This document shows positions 47,901 through 59,145 of a stretch of DNA of 64,000 nucleotides, one piece after another. This stretch comes from Saxidomus purpurata (taxonomy: Eukaryota > Mollusca > Bivalvia > Venerida > Veneridae). Below the pieces are notes generated by a model that worked only from the letters and a program-made list of their open reading frames with translations, ran no database searches and was not told where the DNA came from. The translations under genes were made by a program, and so were the position numbers. The stretch lies in NCBI GenBank assembly GCA_022818135.1, contig JAFMSR010000008.1, positions 11,503,399 to 11,567,398 of the forward strand, in the 5' to 3' direction. Every line of letters begins with the position of its first letter. Position 1 is the stretch's first letter.

Positions 47901-48986
47901 TTCGCTCCACTTTAACTTGGGTAAATCAACAATTAAAAGCTGAGTCAGTAAATAGAGGGAAAATGCTGATTTACAAAAAATAATTTCAAACACTAAGTAG
48001 GTTAACTGGTCATTTTGATATATTTACTACAATAAATGCGCCGCGCCTGACCAATTTTAAAAGTACATATTCCCTTTAAGTACAAATAATCTACTAAATG
48101 GTGAACAAAATATTTACAAATTTACATTTTATACAGACATAACCGAGACATATACTGTAATTTCAAGTGTTAACAGATTTATCATGGGTTAAAGTAGAAT
48201 CATATAAAGTAAATGAGTATAAAAAAATTACATGTAAGCATTTTCTATGTGTCAATTAAATTATATTGTGTCTGAAATATTTTGTAAGTTTGTCAAAAAA
48301 TAAACTGAAGTTCTTTAAGTCTAAGTAATCACTGCAAGAAAATCAATTACAGTGACAATGACAACGTTTATTCGCCATAACATACATTTGAATATATTAT
48401 ACAAAAGCATATGTACATAAATGGTTATCAGTCATAACATAGAGTATAGCTCTCGAGTATGTTGGGACACGCATATTAATACAAGTTACAGCTGTTACCA
48501 ATATGTACATCTGGTGTTAATTTGGTCTTTTGTTTTGACGAAAGCATAATAAAGAAATCAATTCTCTAAGTTTTAACATTTATGGCCGATTTGCAAGGTA
48601 AAGTTTTTTTGTTCCGACAGACCTATATCACCTACACTGTGACTGAAATCCACCACAGTATTTCATTAGTTAGCATCAAATAAAAATGTTCTTTGTTTGA
48701 AAAATATCATAGATATATTTTCGGAATATTTTCTTTTAATGTCAAAAGAAGGTGTAAAAAATGACAAGGTCGATAACTGTAAAACTGTCACAGTGACCAT
48801 TCACCGAGTTGACAAAGTAATTCAAATCTGTCTTGAGTGACCGTAAAAGGCAATCGTTTAATTCATTGATTCAAAATAATAGTGAATAATAGTTTAAAAC
48901 ACTAACCTTGAAAACTCTGCAGCAACCAACCGGTACTGGAACGCCAAATCTATCAGTAAAACTATAAATATTCTGAAGCGATTCAT
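37503..48986 (-). CDS. Cys-loop ligand-gated ion channel subunit, GlyR/GluCl/GABA type, divergent (8 exons, complete)
   Basis: Complete 425-residue plasma-membrane channel subunit. Exons in order: 48986-48907, 46139-46060, 44365-44304, 42781-42555, 42261-42179, 41654-41520, 40918-40497, 37691-37503; all AG/GT, phases agree, total 1,278 nt. Residues 1-24 signal peptide; extracellular domain with YWFDER (85-90) and loop A WRPD (116-119); Cys loop C157-C171 with exactly 13 residues between; loop-C cysteines C216 and C228, as in glycine and GluCl receptors; M1 about 243-263 with SSFWI; M2 from R271; M3 about 302-323; a short charged intracellular loop; M4 near the C-terminus. Odd points: the Cys loop has no FPxD core, M2 has Lys at 2' and Trp at 9', and the anion-filter PAR reads SAR. 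Probably an anion-type family member by descent; agonist and ion cannot be read from sequence. Confidence 0.87.
37985..38095 (-). repeat. Dispersed repeat E, second copy
   Basis: Reverse complement of the 19625-19730 repeat with moderate divergence; lies in the last intron of gene 3. Confidence 0.55.
38335..38478. mobile_element. Foldback element
   Basis: GGGTTATTAGTATAGTAAAG on the left mirrors the right end; the arms continue through a GATCC-AGCCAGATT region with an asymmetric centre CGTGCTACGCACTCG. About 144 bp, in the last intron of gene 3. Confidence 0.75.
38532..38554. repeat. T run
   Basis: 23 T, simple homopolymer. Confidence 0.9.
38812..40411. mobile_element. Large foldback element with ~250-bp inverted ends
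   Basis: Left end CGGAATTCCGTTATGGCCAT and right end mirror each other, and pairing continues through CATTCAAAG, arrays of ACGATGATGAAAACGCGAAA and CCTTGGAGGGCCACTTTTGA. The interior holds a (TAA)n run (39376-39408), a LINE-like tail, GTCAAAA/GTAATAA short repeats and a TTAGGG stretch. No transposase. Lies between the last two exons of gene 3. Confidence 0.8.
39795..39830 (+). repeat. Short telomere-like repeat
   Basis: ATAGGGTTAGGGTTAGG followed by degenerate TTAGGG units, inside the large foldback element. Interstitial, not a chromosome end. Confidence 0.6.
40497..40918 (-). CDS. Gene 3 exon 7: M1, M2, M3 and intracellular loop
   Basis: 422 nt. SCLEVKLFVTKRF leads into M1 (YLPSFMAVMMAWSSFWI). 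M2 reads RIKLGTLVVWTVMTN from 0' to 14'. M3 starts near NVWMSGCMVF. The M3-M4 loop is short and rich in Lys, Arg and Glu. Donor CCG|GTAAAT keeps phase 0 to the last exon. Confidence 0.9.
41105..41290 (-). mobile_element. Retroelement 3' tail
   Basis: (AAT)n followed by AAAATCTTTATTTAACAGAG, the form seen at other LINE/SINE tails here (14490, 39376). No coding remnant visible. Confidence 0.35.
41520..41654 (-). CDS. Gene 3 exon 6: binding loop region before M1
   Basis: 135 nt. Encodes YSYVADEVNLYWLEKDPVQL and later GGSNMTCHWDTLD. The SY-x2-DE-x3-YW pattern after the Cys loop is typical. C216 here likely pairs with C228 of the next exon. Confidence 0.84.
41918..41967. repeat. (CT)n microsatellite
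   Basis: CTGCTCTC units running into a clean CT run in the gene 3 intron. Confidence 0.95.
42179..42261 (-). CDS. Gene 3 exon 5: Cys loop
   Basis: 83 nt, acceptor TTCTTGCAG, donor GTAAGT. Encodes PC, then TKYFIGIEHTDVI, then C: the canonical 13-residue gap. The invariant Pro and Asp of the family core (F/Y-P-x-D) are replaced, the aligned residues being I-E-H-T. Phases lock it between exons 4 and 6; direct joining of 4 to 6 would give a stop. Confidence 0.82.
42555..42781 (-). CDS. Gene 3 exon 4: ligand-binding domain core
   Basis: 227 nt. Encodes SIDVIVHVQAYWFDERVRY, NDT and NTT sequons, and KVWRPDLYLEPEW. The WxPD of binding loop A and the W-x-D-x-R strand are standard for the family. Ends phase 2 at GTATTT. 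Confidence 0.88.
43317..44122. mobile_element. Harbinger-like non-autonomous transposon with TAA target duplication
   Basis: Perfect terminal inverted repeats TGCTAGGTTTACATTATGTT continuing to CCCG, flanked by TAA on both sides (43314-43316, 44123-44125). 806 bp, GC-richer than its surroundings. Interior has three tandem copies of a 21-base unit starting CCCGTTTTGTCTCACGTC. No transposase; in a gene 3 intron. Confidence 0.85.
44304..44365 (-). CDS. Gene 3 exon 3: first beta strands
   Basis: 62 nt, acceptor TTTATTTATCAG, donor GTTTGT. Encodes ESSVSVGARVTITDVQPLKQ, which matches the PV-V-x-I-x-I strand before the YWFDER motif of the next exon. Confidence 0.78.
44370..46055. other. Gene 3 intron, nothing recognised
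   Basis: AT-rich intronic DNA between exons 3 and 2. No repeat family or hidden exon identified. Confidence 0.5.
46060..46139 (-). CDS. Gene 3 exon 2: N-terminal helix
   Basis: 80 nt, acceptor TTTTTTCAG, donor GTAACA. Encodes SFQELEKALLQATL then NEYGTRPLPEDPS, the amphipathic N-terminal helix and the LP-rich turn that precedes the first beta strand in Cys-loop receptors. Confidence 0.78.
46694..48056. mobile_element. Element with long (~180 bp) terminal inverted repeats
   Basis: Left end AATTGGTCAGGCGCGGTGCA mirrors the right end. Pairing continues for roughly 180 bp (AACTGCTTAGTGTTTGAAAT, CTATTTACTGACTCAG on each side). Target duplication not clear. Interior has retroelement-like tails (AAGTTTATTTTCTGTCGG at 47215) but no frame. 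In gene 3 intron 1. Confidence 0.75.
48060..48900. other. Gene 3 intron, no gene seen
   Basis: AT-rich; at 48355 a CGTTTATTCGCCATAACATA stretch looks like another minus-strand retroelement tail. Nothing else recognised. Confidence 0.4.
48907..48986 (-). CDS. Gene 3 exon 1: signal peptide
   Basis: 80 nt from ATG (48986-48984). Encodes MNRFRIFIVLLIDLAFQYRL then VAAEFS, a typical signal peptide with cleavage likely after VAA. Donor GTTAGT. An acceptor-like TTTTTTAG lies about 35 nt upstream of the ATG, so a further 5' untranslated exon is possible. Confidence 0.75.
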
Positions 48987-49019
48987 GTTTTCACAACAGT
49001 ATACGATACTTAATCTAAA

Positions 49020-49860
49020 AACAAATAATCACTTTTCATGCACATGTACCATTAAGATATTGTACGAGTATAAATGTCAAGTAACACTCGCTTTTTCCTC
49101 CGTCACTGTATAATTTACGTGTTCTCATGAAGACGCAAGTCGAAATAAGTGAATTAAAAAAAAGTTGTAAACATAAAAAAACCGATCCGACGCTCAGTCA
49201 GACCTATCCAGTGACCTTATTGGGTAATCAGCCATGGCCAACCTACTCGAGTGATTTGTACAGGTTTTAAGCAATATGAAGTCATTTGTTTAGCACAAAT
49301 TTAAATATTGGCCTCAAGACCATATGATTCATTCGTCTAACTTCTTCGCGACGTTTTTAGGACTTCGCTGGTGGACTGAACTCGTGGACTGTGACCAGCT
49401 GGAACCAAGGCATTGGACCCCTGGACTCAAAGCCATGCACTCCTGGATCATTAGGGTTATATCCCCGTGATTATAAGGTTAAACACAGAATTACTGTTCC
49501 GTGTGCCGGAATGACATTTCATTAACAGGCAGTAATGACTGTAAGTGATATCTGTATCGTTTATTATAACGATCTGTTTCAACATACGCTCTATGTCAGT
49601 TCTAGCTACACCTTTGAACAAGTATTACGCACTGACTTACAAATTGATCTGAACCCTGTAATAGCGATTATTTATACATTGTCATCTTATCAAAATTAGG
49701 CCCTCACTTAATAACCATTACCATCAAGTAGTGAAAGGCCATGAACTTCCTAGACTTTAAGGTCAAAGCTGCAGAGAGGCACCTTGTTCTCGAATGTAAT
49801 TAACTCAACGTCCGTATTTTAAACCTATTCTTAAGTAAAATAAAAATGAGCATGATCATT
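49020..49860. other. Presumed upstream region of gene 3
   Basis: No coding signal. May hold the promoter or a 5' untranslated exon of gene 3, but no core promoter motif is convincing. Confidence 0.4.
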
Positions 49861-49866
49861 TATTGA

Positions 49867-49993
49867 GCGTGCGTGCGTCTGTGTTCGCGTGCGTGTGTGT
49901 GCGTGCTTGCGCGCGGGTGCGGGTGTGTGTGCGTGTGTGTGTGTGTTCGTGCGCATGTGTGTGTGCGTGCGTGCATGCGTGCGTGCGTGCGTG
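49867..49993. repeat. (GT)n / GCGT microsatellite
   Basis: Alternating GT with GCGTGC units over about 130 bp; strongly alternating purine-pyrimidine, so Z-DNA prone. Confidence 0.95.
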
Positions 49994-50339
49994 GTTGCGT
50001 GGCTAGATTCATACATTGTAAAGCATAAGCATATATAACTACGACACTGCAAATACATATGAACATATACATTTTGTTCATGATAAATAATATATATTTT
50101 ATGGAACAGTCATATTACTTAGGGTATTGGAACGTACTGAAAAAGCTTCTTTCAAATATTTTACTCAGATTCGGTCTTATTTTGACTGCAATAAACGATT
50201 TTCTCTATTTATATAGAAATATCGACCTAATTATATCTGAAAAGAATGTGAACTAAGTCTCAAACAGGTAAGATATTTCCGTAATGTGTCATTTTTTAAA
50301 ACATCTAGATATTTTGCATAGTAGAATTCGGTTTTATAT

Positions 50340-51440
50340 TTCACATAATAGTCAAGTTTAGTTTTACTATTCACAGAATCATATCAGCTCGGTAGATATT
50401 GATCTCGTATGAGTCTTTCAAGACTTGGATAATAATTAACATTCACATCAAAGTTAGTAAAAAGAATTGAATATCCTAAGCGAGTCTCAGCGAGTTCATG
50501 CAAAAGCCCCAACTTTTTCTGTCCATGTTGTTACACTGTTCCATGTAAGTAGAATGAAGGGATGTACCTACATTCTTTTTAACTTAAAGCCAAAACTTAA
50601 TTGCTCTTTCCTTACATATAACAGACAGAGGAAATCCTCCAAATTCACCATAAACTGCTTCGTTTGGGGTTTGCTTTCGTACCCCTGATATGTGCTCACA
50701 AAACCGTATATTTAATTTATCCACTTCCTTATAGTTAACCCCCCCCCTCACCCTAATTTCTGACCCATATAGTAAAATTTGTACAACCATCCATACAGTC
50801 AAAGACGTGTAATTTTGTCTTAACATCTAGAGGAACTCTGTCAAACAATGACAAAAGGTTATAATGCTTTTAAAACTTGGTCTGACAGTGTTGTAACAGC
50901 TTTGGGCGTGTTACCAGTATACATGAACTTTACACCTAAGTATGTCATTGTGAAGCTGTCAACTAGTTCAATTTTTTCTCCGTTTATGTATATAACAATA
51001 TTATGTACTTGCTTACGTTTCTCGAAAATACAGAGTTTGGTTTTGATAACATTTATTTTAAATTCCCATTTTATACAATACTGATATAGATTATCTAACT
51101 GCGGTTGTAAACTAGTAAAAAGTGCAATATCATCATTATACAATATTAGAAACATAGAAAATAAGCGGAGGTCATTCTCAGTTAATGTTTCAAAATTAAT
51201 GTTTTGTGAAATATCATTGTTGAAGAAAATAGACAACAGTGGAGATAATGGTTCTCCTTGTTTTACACCCAGAGTTACGTCGAAGAATTGTGTCATATTT
51301 GTATTAGCACAATGTCATAATCTAACACAATATTTCACATAACTATAAATTGCTTTAATCATGGTTATTATTTTGCAGCTAATTCCGGATTCGATTAATT
51401 TCTACCACAATGAATCTTTAATTACGGTATCAACATTGGC
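50340..51440 (-). mobile_element. LINE reverse transcriptase fragment
   Basis: Minus strand reads FFDVTLGVKQGEPLSPLLSI, FNNDI, LILYNDDIALF, INVIKTKLCIF and TYLGVKF, then LYGSEI and AVYGEFGGFPLSV. These are RT palm blocks and the following conserved region of a LINE. The catalytic YxDD motif is YNDD. Frames break near 50830 and 51300; not active. Confidence 0.85.
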
Positions 51441-51651
51441 AATGCATGTATTCGCGACCAACAGAGATCATTCAATAGTTCAATGTTCAAAAACTGAAAC
51501 TGTTTCTATTTCATAACAAATCCCTTTGTACATGCTTACAATTTTGAGTTGGCATGATTTTCAAAAGGTTTCTTTCATAAACAGTTACCATCTATTCAAG
51601 TGCTCATCAATCTTTTGCATTTTTAAACCGATAATGCACGCCAGAAATGGA

Positions 51652-53705
51652 ATATTTATCAATGTGTGATATACGCTTCACCTGGACGTGACTTACACGT
51701 TGTCCTCGGTATTGATCAATGTATGATATACGCTTCACCGGGACGTGACTTACATGTTCTCCTCGGTATTTATCAATGTATGATATACGCTACGCCGGGA
51801 CGTGACTTACTCGTTCTCCTCGGTATTGATCAATGTGTGATATATGCTACGCCGGGACGTGACTTACACGTTGTCCTCGGTAATTATCAATGTGTGATAT
51901 ATGCTACGCCGGCAGGTGACTTACACGTCGTCCTCGGTAATTATCAATGTGTGATATACGCTTCACCGGGACTACACGTTGTCCTCGGTATTTATCAATG
52001 TGTGATATATGCTACGCCGGGACGTGACTTACACGTTGTCCTCGGTAATTATCAATGTGTGATATATGCTACGCCGGCAGGTGACTTACACGTCGTCCTC
52101 GGTAATTATCAATGTGTGATATACGCTACGCCGGCAGGTGACTTACACGTTGTCCTCGGTAATTATCAATGTATGATATACGCTTCACCTGGGCGTGACT
52201 TACACGTTTTCCTCGGTATTGATCAATGTAGGATATATGCTAAGCCGGCAGGTGACTTACACGTTGTCCTCGGTAATTATCAATGTGTGATATACGCTAC
52301 GCCGGCAGGTGACTTACACGTTGTCCTCGGTAATTATCAATGTATGATATACGCTTCACCGGGACGTGACTTACACGTTGTCCTCGGTATTTATCAATGT
52401 GTGATATAAGCTTCACCTGGGCGTGACTTACACATTGTCCTCGGTATTTATCAATGTGTGATATACGCTACGCCGGGACGTGACTCACAAGTTGTCCTCG
52501 GTATTTATCAATGTGTGATATACGCTTCACCGGGATGTGACTTACTCGTTCTCTTCGGTATTGATCAATGTGTGATGTATGTTACGCCGGGACGTGACTT
52601 ACAAGTTCTCCTCGATATTCATCAATGTGTCATATACGCTTCGCCGAAACGTGACTTACACGTTCTCCTCGGTATCTATCAATGTATGATATACGCTACG
52701 CCGGGACGTGACTTACACGTTCTCCTCGGTATTTATCAATGTGTGATATATGCTACGCGGGTACGTGACTTACTCGTTCTCCTCGGTATTTATCAATGTG
52801 TGATATATGCTACGCCGGTACGTGACTTACACGTTCTCCTCGGTATCTATCAATGTATGATATACGCTACGCCGGCACGTGACTTACACGTTCTCCTCGA
52901 TATTTTTCAATGTGTGATATACGCTACGCCGGGACGTGACTCACACGTTCTCCTCGGTATTTATCAATGTGTGATATACGCTTCATCGGGACGTGACTTA
53001 CTCGTTCTCCTCGGTATTTATCAATGTATGATATACGCTTCGCCGGGACGTGACTTACTCGTTCTCTTCGGTATTTATCAATGTGTAATATACGCTTCGT
53101 CGAGACGTGACTTAAACGTTGTCCTCGGTATTTATCAATGTGTGATATATGTTACGCCGGGACGTGACTTACAAGTTCTCCTCGATATTCATCAATGTGT
53201 CATATACGCTTCGCCGAAACGTGACTTACACGTTCTCCTCGGTATCTATCAATGTATGATATACGCTACGCCGGGACGTGACTTACACGTCCCCTCGGTA
53301 TTTATCAATGTGTGATATATGCTACGCCGGTACGTGACTTACTCGTTCTCCTCGGTATTTATCAATGTGTGATATATGCTACGCCGGTACGTGACTTACA
53401 CGTTCTCCTCGGTATCTATCAATGTATGATATACGCTACGCCGGCACGTGACTTACACGTTCTCCTCGATATTTTTCAATGTGTGATATACGCTACGCCG
53501 GGACGTGACTCACACGTTCTCCTCGGTATTTATCAATGTGTGATATACGCTTCATCGGGACGTGACTTACTCGTTCTCCTTGGTATTTATCAATGTGTGA
53601 TTAACGCTACGCCGGGACGTGACTTACTCGTTCTCCTCGGTATTTATCAATGTGTTATATTAGCTACGCCGGGACATGACTTACACGTTGTCCTCGGTAT
53701 TTACC
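51652..53705. repeat. 57-bp minisatellite (about 36 units)
   Basis: Unit is 57 bp, built on GATATACGCTACGCCGGGAC, GTGACTTACACGTT and CTCCTCGGTATTTATCAATG. Because 57 is 19 codons, one forward frame stays open for long stretches, giving a 19-residue repeat (CVIYATPGRDLHVVLGIYQ). It is broken by TAA near 52407 and a 1-nt deletion near 53300. A block of ten units (about 52570-53140) recurs at a 570-bp offset. Confidence 0.95.
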
Positions 53706-53888
53706 GTTGTATTCAAATAACATACTAGAAGGGGAAATTACCAATAATTCTTTGGCAAAATCGAAGTACAACAAGTATGCCCCCCCTTGATGCAAACAGT
53801 CCCCCACAGTGACAGTGATAGTGTCTTTTACCCTAGTGAAAAACAAACAAAAAAACAGTTACTTTGAATTTTTTAAATTTTTTTAAGC

Positions 53889-53912
53889 AAGTGTCTTTGC
53901 CCAAGGGCACAC
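53889..53912. repeat. Fragment of SINE family C core
   Basis: GTGTCTTTGCCCAAGGGCAC is identical to the central domain of the SINE at 34935-35118. Confidence 0.4.
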
Positions 53913-54059
53913 ATGAAACAGTCAAGGTGACTATGTTTTTGTTTTATTTTTTCACTAGTGTCAAAGTCACTCTTAAATTATAAATCTATTTTTTGTAACA
54001 ATGATCTTGACCTTGACCCCCCACTAAATTGTTTTTAGCTTTATTGCTTAAAACAATAT

Positions 54060-55975
54060 AAAACAAGAGGGCCATGATAGCCCTATATCGCTTAACTAAG
54101 TAACAGTGACCTTAAATAAGGATGTCACTGGTTGCTAGGGAAAGTCACTGGTTGCTAAGAGAATCACTGCTCAGTACTGGAAAGTCAGTGATTGCAAAAC
54201 ACAACTGTTGCTAGTTGCTAAGGATGTCAATGGCTGCTAAGAAAGTCACTGGTGGCAAGATGATGCTACAGGTTGGTAAGGAAGTCACTTGTTGCTAGGG
54301 GAAGTCATCGGTTGCTAGGGGAAGTCATTGGTTGCTTGCAGACTAAATTATTGCTAAGGAATTCAATGGTTGCTAAAGAAGTCATTTGTTGCTAGGGGCA
54401 GTCACTGGTCGCTAGCAGACTAAATTGTTGCTAAGAAAGTCAATAGTTGCTAAGGATGTCACTTTTTGCTATGGAAAGTCACTGGCTGCTAAGGAAGTCA
54501 CTGGTTCCTAGTGGAAGTCACTGGTTGCTTAGGAGGTCACTGGTTGCTAAGGTAGTCACTTGTTCCAATGGGAAGTCATTGGTTGCTAGGGAAAGTCACT
54601 GGAAGCTAAGTTTTTCCTATTACTCTATATACAGACAATATGGCTGTGGTCAATTTTGACCCCAGGGGCATAATTTGAACAAACTGTGTAGAGGTCCACT
54701 GGAAGATGCTACATACCAAATATCTAAGCTCTAGAGCTCTAGGCCATGTACTTTTAAAGAGGATTTTTTTTAAAAGTTTTTCCTATAGCCAGTGACCCCC
54801 AAGGCAGAGTCAATTTTGACCCCGGGGATATGGGTTGAACAAACTTTGTAAAGTTCCACTAGGCAATGACACATACTAAATATCTAAGCTCTAGGCTTTG
54901 TGGTTTTTGAAAAGAACATTTTTAAATTTGTCCGACAAAAGTCTATATGAAAATCAGTGACACACTGGTTGTTGTAAATTCTGACTCAGGGGACAATATT
55001 TGAACAATATTTGGTAGAGATCTTCTAGGCAATGCTACTTGCTAGATATCTAAGCTCTAGGCCTTGTGATATCAGAGAAAAAGATTTTAATGTTTTTCCT
55101 ATATAAGCCTATGTAAAATCAAGTGACCCCCGGGCGGTCTCAACTTTGACGGGGAGGGGGTGGGGGTGGGGGGGGGGTCATAATTTGAACATTATTGGTA
55201 AAGGTCCACTAAGCTCTAAACTTTAGTCCTTGTGGTTTCAGAGAAGAAGATTTTTAACGTTTTTCCTATTTCCCAACCAGAGTTCTACATGGAAAGGAAT
55301 TCTTTTAATCATTTTGGAAGAACTTCATGCAAGGAACATCCCTGCCAAGTTTCATCAACACTGATTAGAATTAGTGAAGAAATTAAAGTGCTAGAACGTA
55401 AACACCGTTAAAGATTGCATTTTTTGTTAACTCAAGGGCCATAACTCTGGAATAACTAATCCGATCAAGTTCATAATTGAACTCATCCGAGATCTTACAG
55501 TCATACACATTCTATGTAAATATGATTAGGATTAGTGAAGAAATGAAGGTGATAGAGTGTAAATACAGTTATATATTGCAATTTTTGTTAAATCAAGGGC
55601 CATAACTCTGGAAAAGCTAATCTGATTAAGGCTTTAATTGAACCCATTTGAGGTCTTAAAGTCATACACATCATTCTCTGTAAATATGGTTAGAATTAGT
55701 GAAGAAATGAAGGACCTAGAGTGTAAACATAGTTAAATATTGCATTTTTGGTTAAATCAGGGGCCATAATTCAGGAAGTACTGATCCGATCAAATCCATA
55801 ATCGAACGCACCTGAGGTCTTGTAGCCATACACATTGTGTTTATGTTTCATAATGATTGTTTCAAAAATGTAGATGCTAGAGTGTAAACAAACTAATTGT
55901 GAACAGACGGATGGACGGCGGACATTCATTGATCCTAAAAGCTCACCATGAACACTTCGTGGTCAGGGTGACCTA
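54060..55975. mobile_element. Long composite repeat F with internal minisatellite
   Basis: Left end AACAAGAGGGCCATGATAGC; right end CCTAAAAGCTCACCATGAAC then TTCGTGGTCAGGGTGACC, the inverted form of 27945. Inside, 54110-54610 holds irregular 18-20-bp units GTCACTGGTTGCTAAGGAA, followed by repeated blocks with CAATTTTGACCCC and later AGGGCCATAACTCTGGAA. No coding. Confidence 0.7.
55139..55172 (+). repeat. G-rich tract
   Basis: GGGGAGGGGGTGGGGGTGGG followed by more G: four or more G runs on the plus strand. Confidence 0.7.
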
Positions 55976-55999
55976 AAAATTTGAAAATAATATTTTCCA

Positions 56000-57215
56000 A
56001 ATCTATTTTTAGTAACAGTGACATTAACCCCCACCCTATTTTTTTTTTCTTAGAATAATTTAAAAACTAAGCAATTTTTACCCATCCCCCCAACCTCCGA
56101 TTTTTTTTATATTTTCGCTTTAACGAGTTTAAAAACTAAAAAAAAAACTGTATTAGTAACAATGACCTTGACCCTAGTGCTACCTACCAAATGCAATCCC
56201 AAGCTTCCTCTCACTGCAAGCTACCTACACACAAAGTTTCATTGCAATTGGTCACTCTTAACTCATGTAATTGAGCGGAAACCATTATTCTATGTTTAGT
56301 AACAGTGACTTTGACCTTGACCCTAGTGACCCCAAATGCAATCCCAAGCTTCATCTCCATGCACGCTACCGAAACACACATTTGCATTGCAATTTGTCAC
56401 TTCCAACTTAAGTTATTGAGCGAAAACAATTCTACAATTCCGGGTCACCTTGACCTTTGATCTCTTTTAACAGCAGAATTAATAGGGATCATCAGTCGGT
56501 CATGACCAACCTCAACATCAAGTTTCAAGATCCTAGGCCAAATATTCTAGAGTTATCGTTCGGAAACCGTTTTACTATTCGAGGTTACTGTGACCTTGAC
56601 ATTCAACCTACTAAATCAAAATCATTAGGGGTTTTCTACCGATTATATCCAACCTCCACATCAGGTTTCAAGATGCTAGGCCCACGTGTTCTCGAGTTAT
56701 CGTCCGGAAACCGTTCTACAATTCCGGGTCAAATTGACCTTGACATTTGACCTAATGACCTCAAAATAAGTGTAGGTCATCGGCTGGTCATGACAAACCC
56801 CAAAATCAAGTTACTAGGCCCAGCGTTCTCAAGTTATCGTCCGGAAACCGTTTTACTATTCCGGGTCAATGTGACCTTGGTCTTTGACATACTGGATTCA
56901 AAAATAACAGGGTTCCTCTACTAGTCATGACAAACCTCAAAATGAAGTTTTAAGATCCTAGGCCCAAGCGTTCTTGAATTATCATCCGGCAACCAGTTGG
57001 TAAACTACGTCAAATATGACCTTGACCTACAAAATTTGTATTCACAAGTGCATCACGATCCTTTTGTCATAAGTAATGCAATTTGAAAGTTTGATGAAGA
57101 AATCTTAAGAAATGGCAAAGTTATAGCCAACGTTAAGTTTTTGTAACGGACCGACTGACTGACGGACGGACAAAGCGATCCTGTTTATCGCCTTTTCTCC
57201 GAAAGGGCGACACAA
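56000..57215. mobile_element. Composite repeat G with ~130-bp internal units
   Basis: Units contain TTTCAAGATCCTAGGCC, CGAGTTATCGTCCGGAAACC and TTCCGGGTCAATGTGACCTT, repeated about five times with drift. Ends at CTCCGAAAGGGCGACACAAA after a GACGGACGGACAAAGCG stretch. No coding; the frame at 56457 is part of the repeat. Confidence 0.65.
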
Positions 57216-57219
57216 AACT

Positions 57220-59140
57220 GCATTCACGGTTTAACATATAGTGAAGATTTATTTGATATTTTGGATAGTTTTTTCGGCGTAAGCTGTATAGGCTGGGTTT
57301 TGACCTACTTTTTGCACCAATCAAATGTTACGAATGAAAGCGCGGTAAATGGAATTTGTAAACAACGTTGTTAATCACGTGCTCACTTCTATTCATTGAT
57401 ACATGATGTAAGTTCTAACTGCCGATCTAAAGATATACTGCATATTCAACCGCCTCCCTTTATAACGATTTTTATGTATGCACTAAAACGTACCTCGGCT
57501 GAACGCCGTTAATCTTTATTTAAAGATATTAACTCTATCTCTCACATTGTCTTGGGAGTGATCAAGGACATTCTCCACATATTAGGCAGATATTTGGCTC
57601 ACCATTATAGGGATGAAATTGACTGTATACTTATTACAAACTATGTGTTACAAAGACTGATAAGTTTTAATAACTTTTAGACACAAAAGCGGTACCGGAA
57701 GCAAGAGTTACGCGTTTAAATTGATATTATACTTATTGTGCACTGTGCAATTATTATAAAGTGCTTTTACGATTATCATACAGTGAAAGAACTCGTGTTT
57801 GCGATTAGGCATACAGTGCATATTTTGAATACATGTAAATTCCGACAGTATTTTGACTCTTCCCTTGCGTTTTAACCAGTAAAAAGGATTGTTCCCAATA
57901 CATGAATAAATGATCGAGCTGTAAACAAGTTTTGAGTTAAAGAAATGTTCAAATTTTTCAAAATGAAAGCAATTTCATGGTAAGTGGTCTCAGTTACCAC
58001 AATATTAGATTTCTTTGTCCAAATGGCAAATACATTTAGATATTTTGAATATAATCATGTGTGGCAATATCAACTTTAAATATAACTATTCTACGATGTA
58101 ATAAGACAAATAACAATTACTGTACTGTCCTAATTCAACTTCAATAATTGAAATTAAATTGCACGATAAAAATAATTATTGTTTATGTATGCCTATTCGG
58201 TGCAACTTCCGGTATGATCCAGTCGGAGTTAGTACACCGTGAAGTTGTCCCTGTCAATTTTTCAAGTAACCATGTTTGCGTATTGTCTTTATCTATACTT
58301 TTGATGGTTATAAAACAAACATTGTTCCCTACCAGCCATCATAACGTAATAAATTACATACGACAGAATCACTAAAATTAGCACAAGACATTTTGTTGAT
58401 TGATTTATCTCAAACCCTAAGGCTGCGCGTAGCAGACAATTCATATCCTGGGAGTTGTTCGTTCTCATTTTCTTTCGTACCAAATCAAATTACTGACAAG
58501 TTGCATGGAGGGATTTTCAACCAGATTGAAGCCAGATTTCTATCATTAAGTTTAGGTAGTATTCTGTCTATAGTTTTGCTTGCTTTATTGAAATATTATT
58601 GCATCGAAGAGGAAATATGACTGTCATCAAATGACTGAAGAAAGATATTTCAAAGTTAAAAACAATCCATATAAAATTGTGTTTTTGCGAATTTTAAGTG
58701 CATGATTGATTGTACAATATATTTTTTATTAAAGGTTTACGTCTGGTAATGGATATCGTATACCCTACAAAAACATTTTGAATAGGTTATACAGTCAGGA
58801 TCATTTTAGTTAAAAATAGGTTTTATCGATTCTTTGTGTGCTTTAAACAGTTTTGGTACAGAAAAAAATCCGTTTAATAACGGAAATGTATATCATGCAC
58901 TTGTATACAAAAATAACCCAATTGTGTTAGACATCAAACTTTAATACGCAACAAATAACTTCCATGACTCAGTCGAAAGTACTGTTTCACGTTTATAGAA
59001 GAAGACGGACGCGACCTAACTGTTTTAAACTTTATAAGTCTATACGAATTAGGTGTCGGAGTGGCATTGACTTTATCAGAAACTTCTTTTAAAATTATAT
59101 AAAGATCCCAATGTTATATTTTCGTATTTTACAGCATGAT
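57220..59140. other. No convincing gene
   Basis: Two short frames are mildly interesting: 58148-58375 (hydrophobic start, no ATG, then VHREVVPVNF) and 58393-58620 (a C-terminal hydrophobic stretch LSLGSILSIVLLALL). Neither has a recognisable domain or paired splice sites. Confidence 0.35.
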
Positions 59141-59145
59141 TCTGA

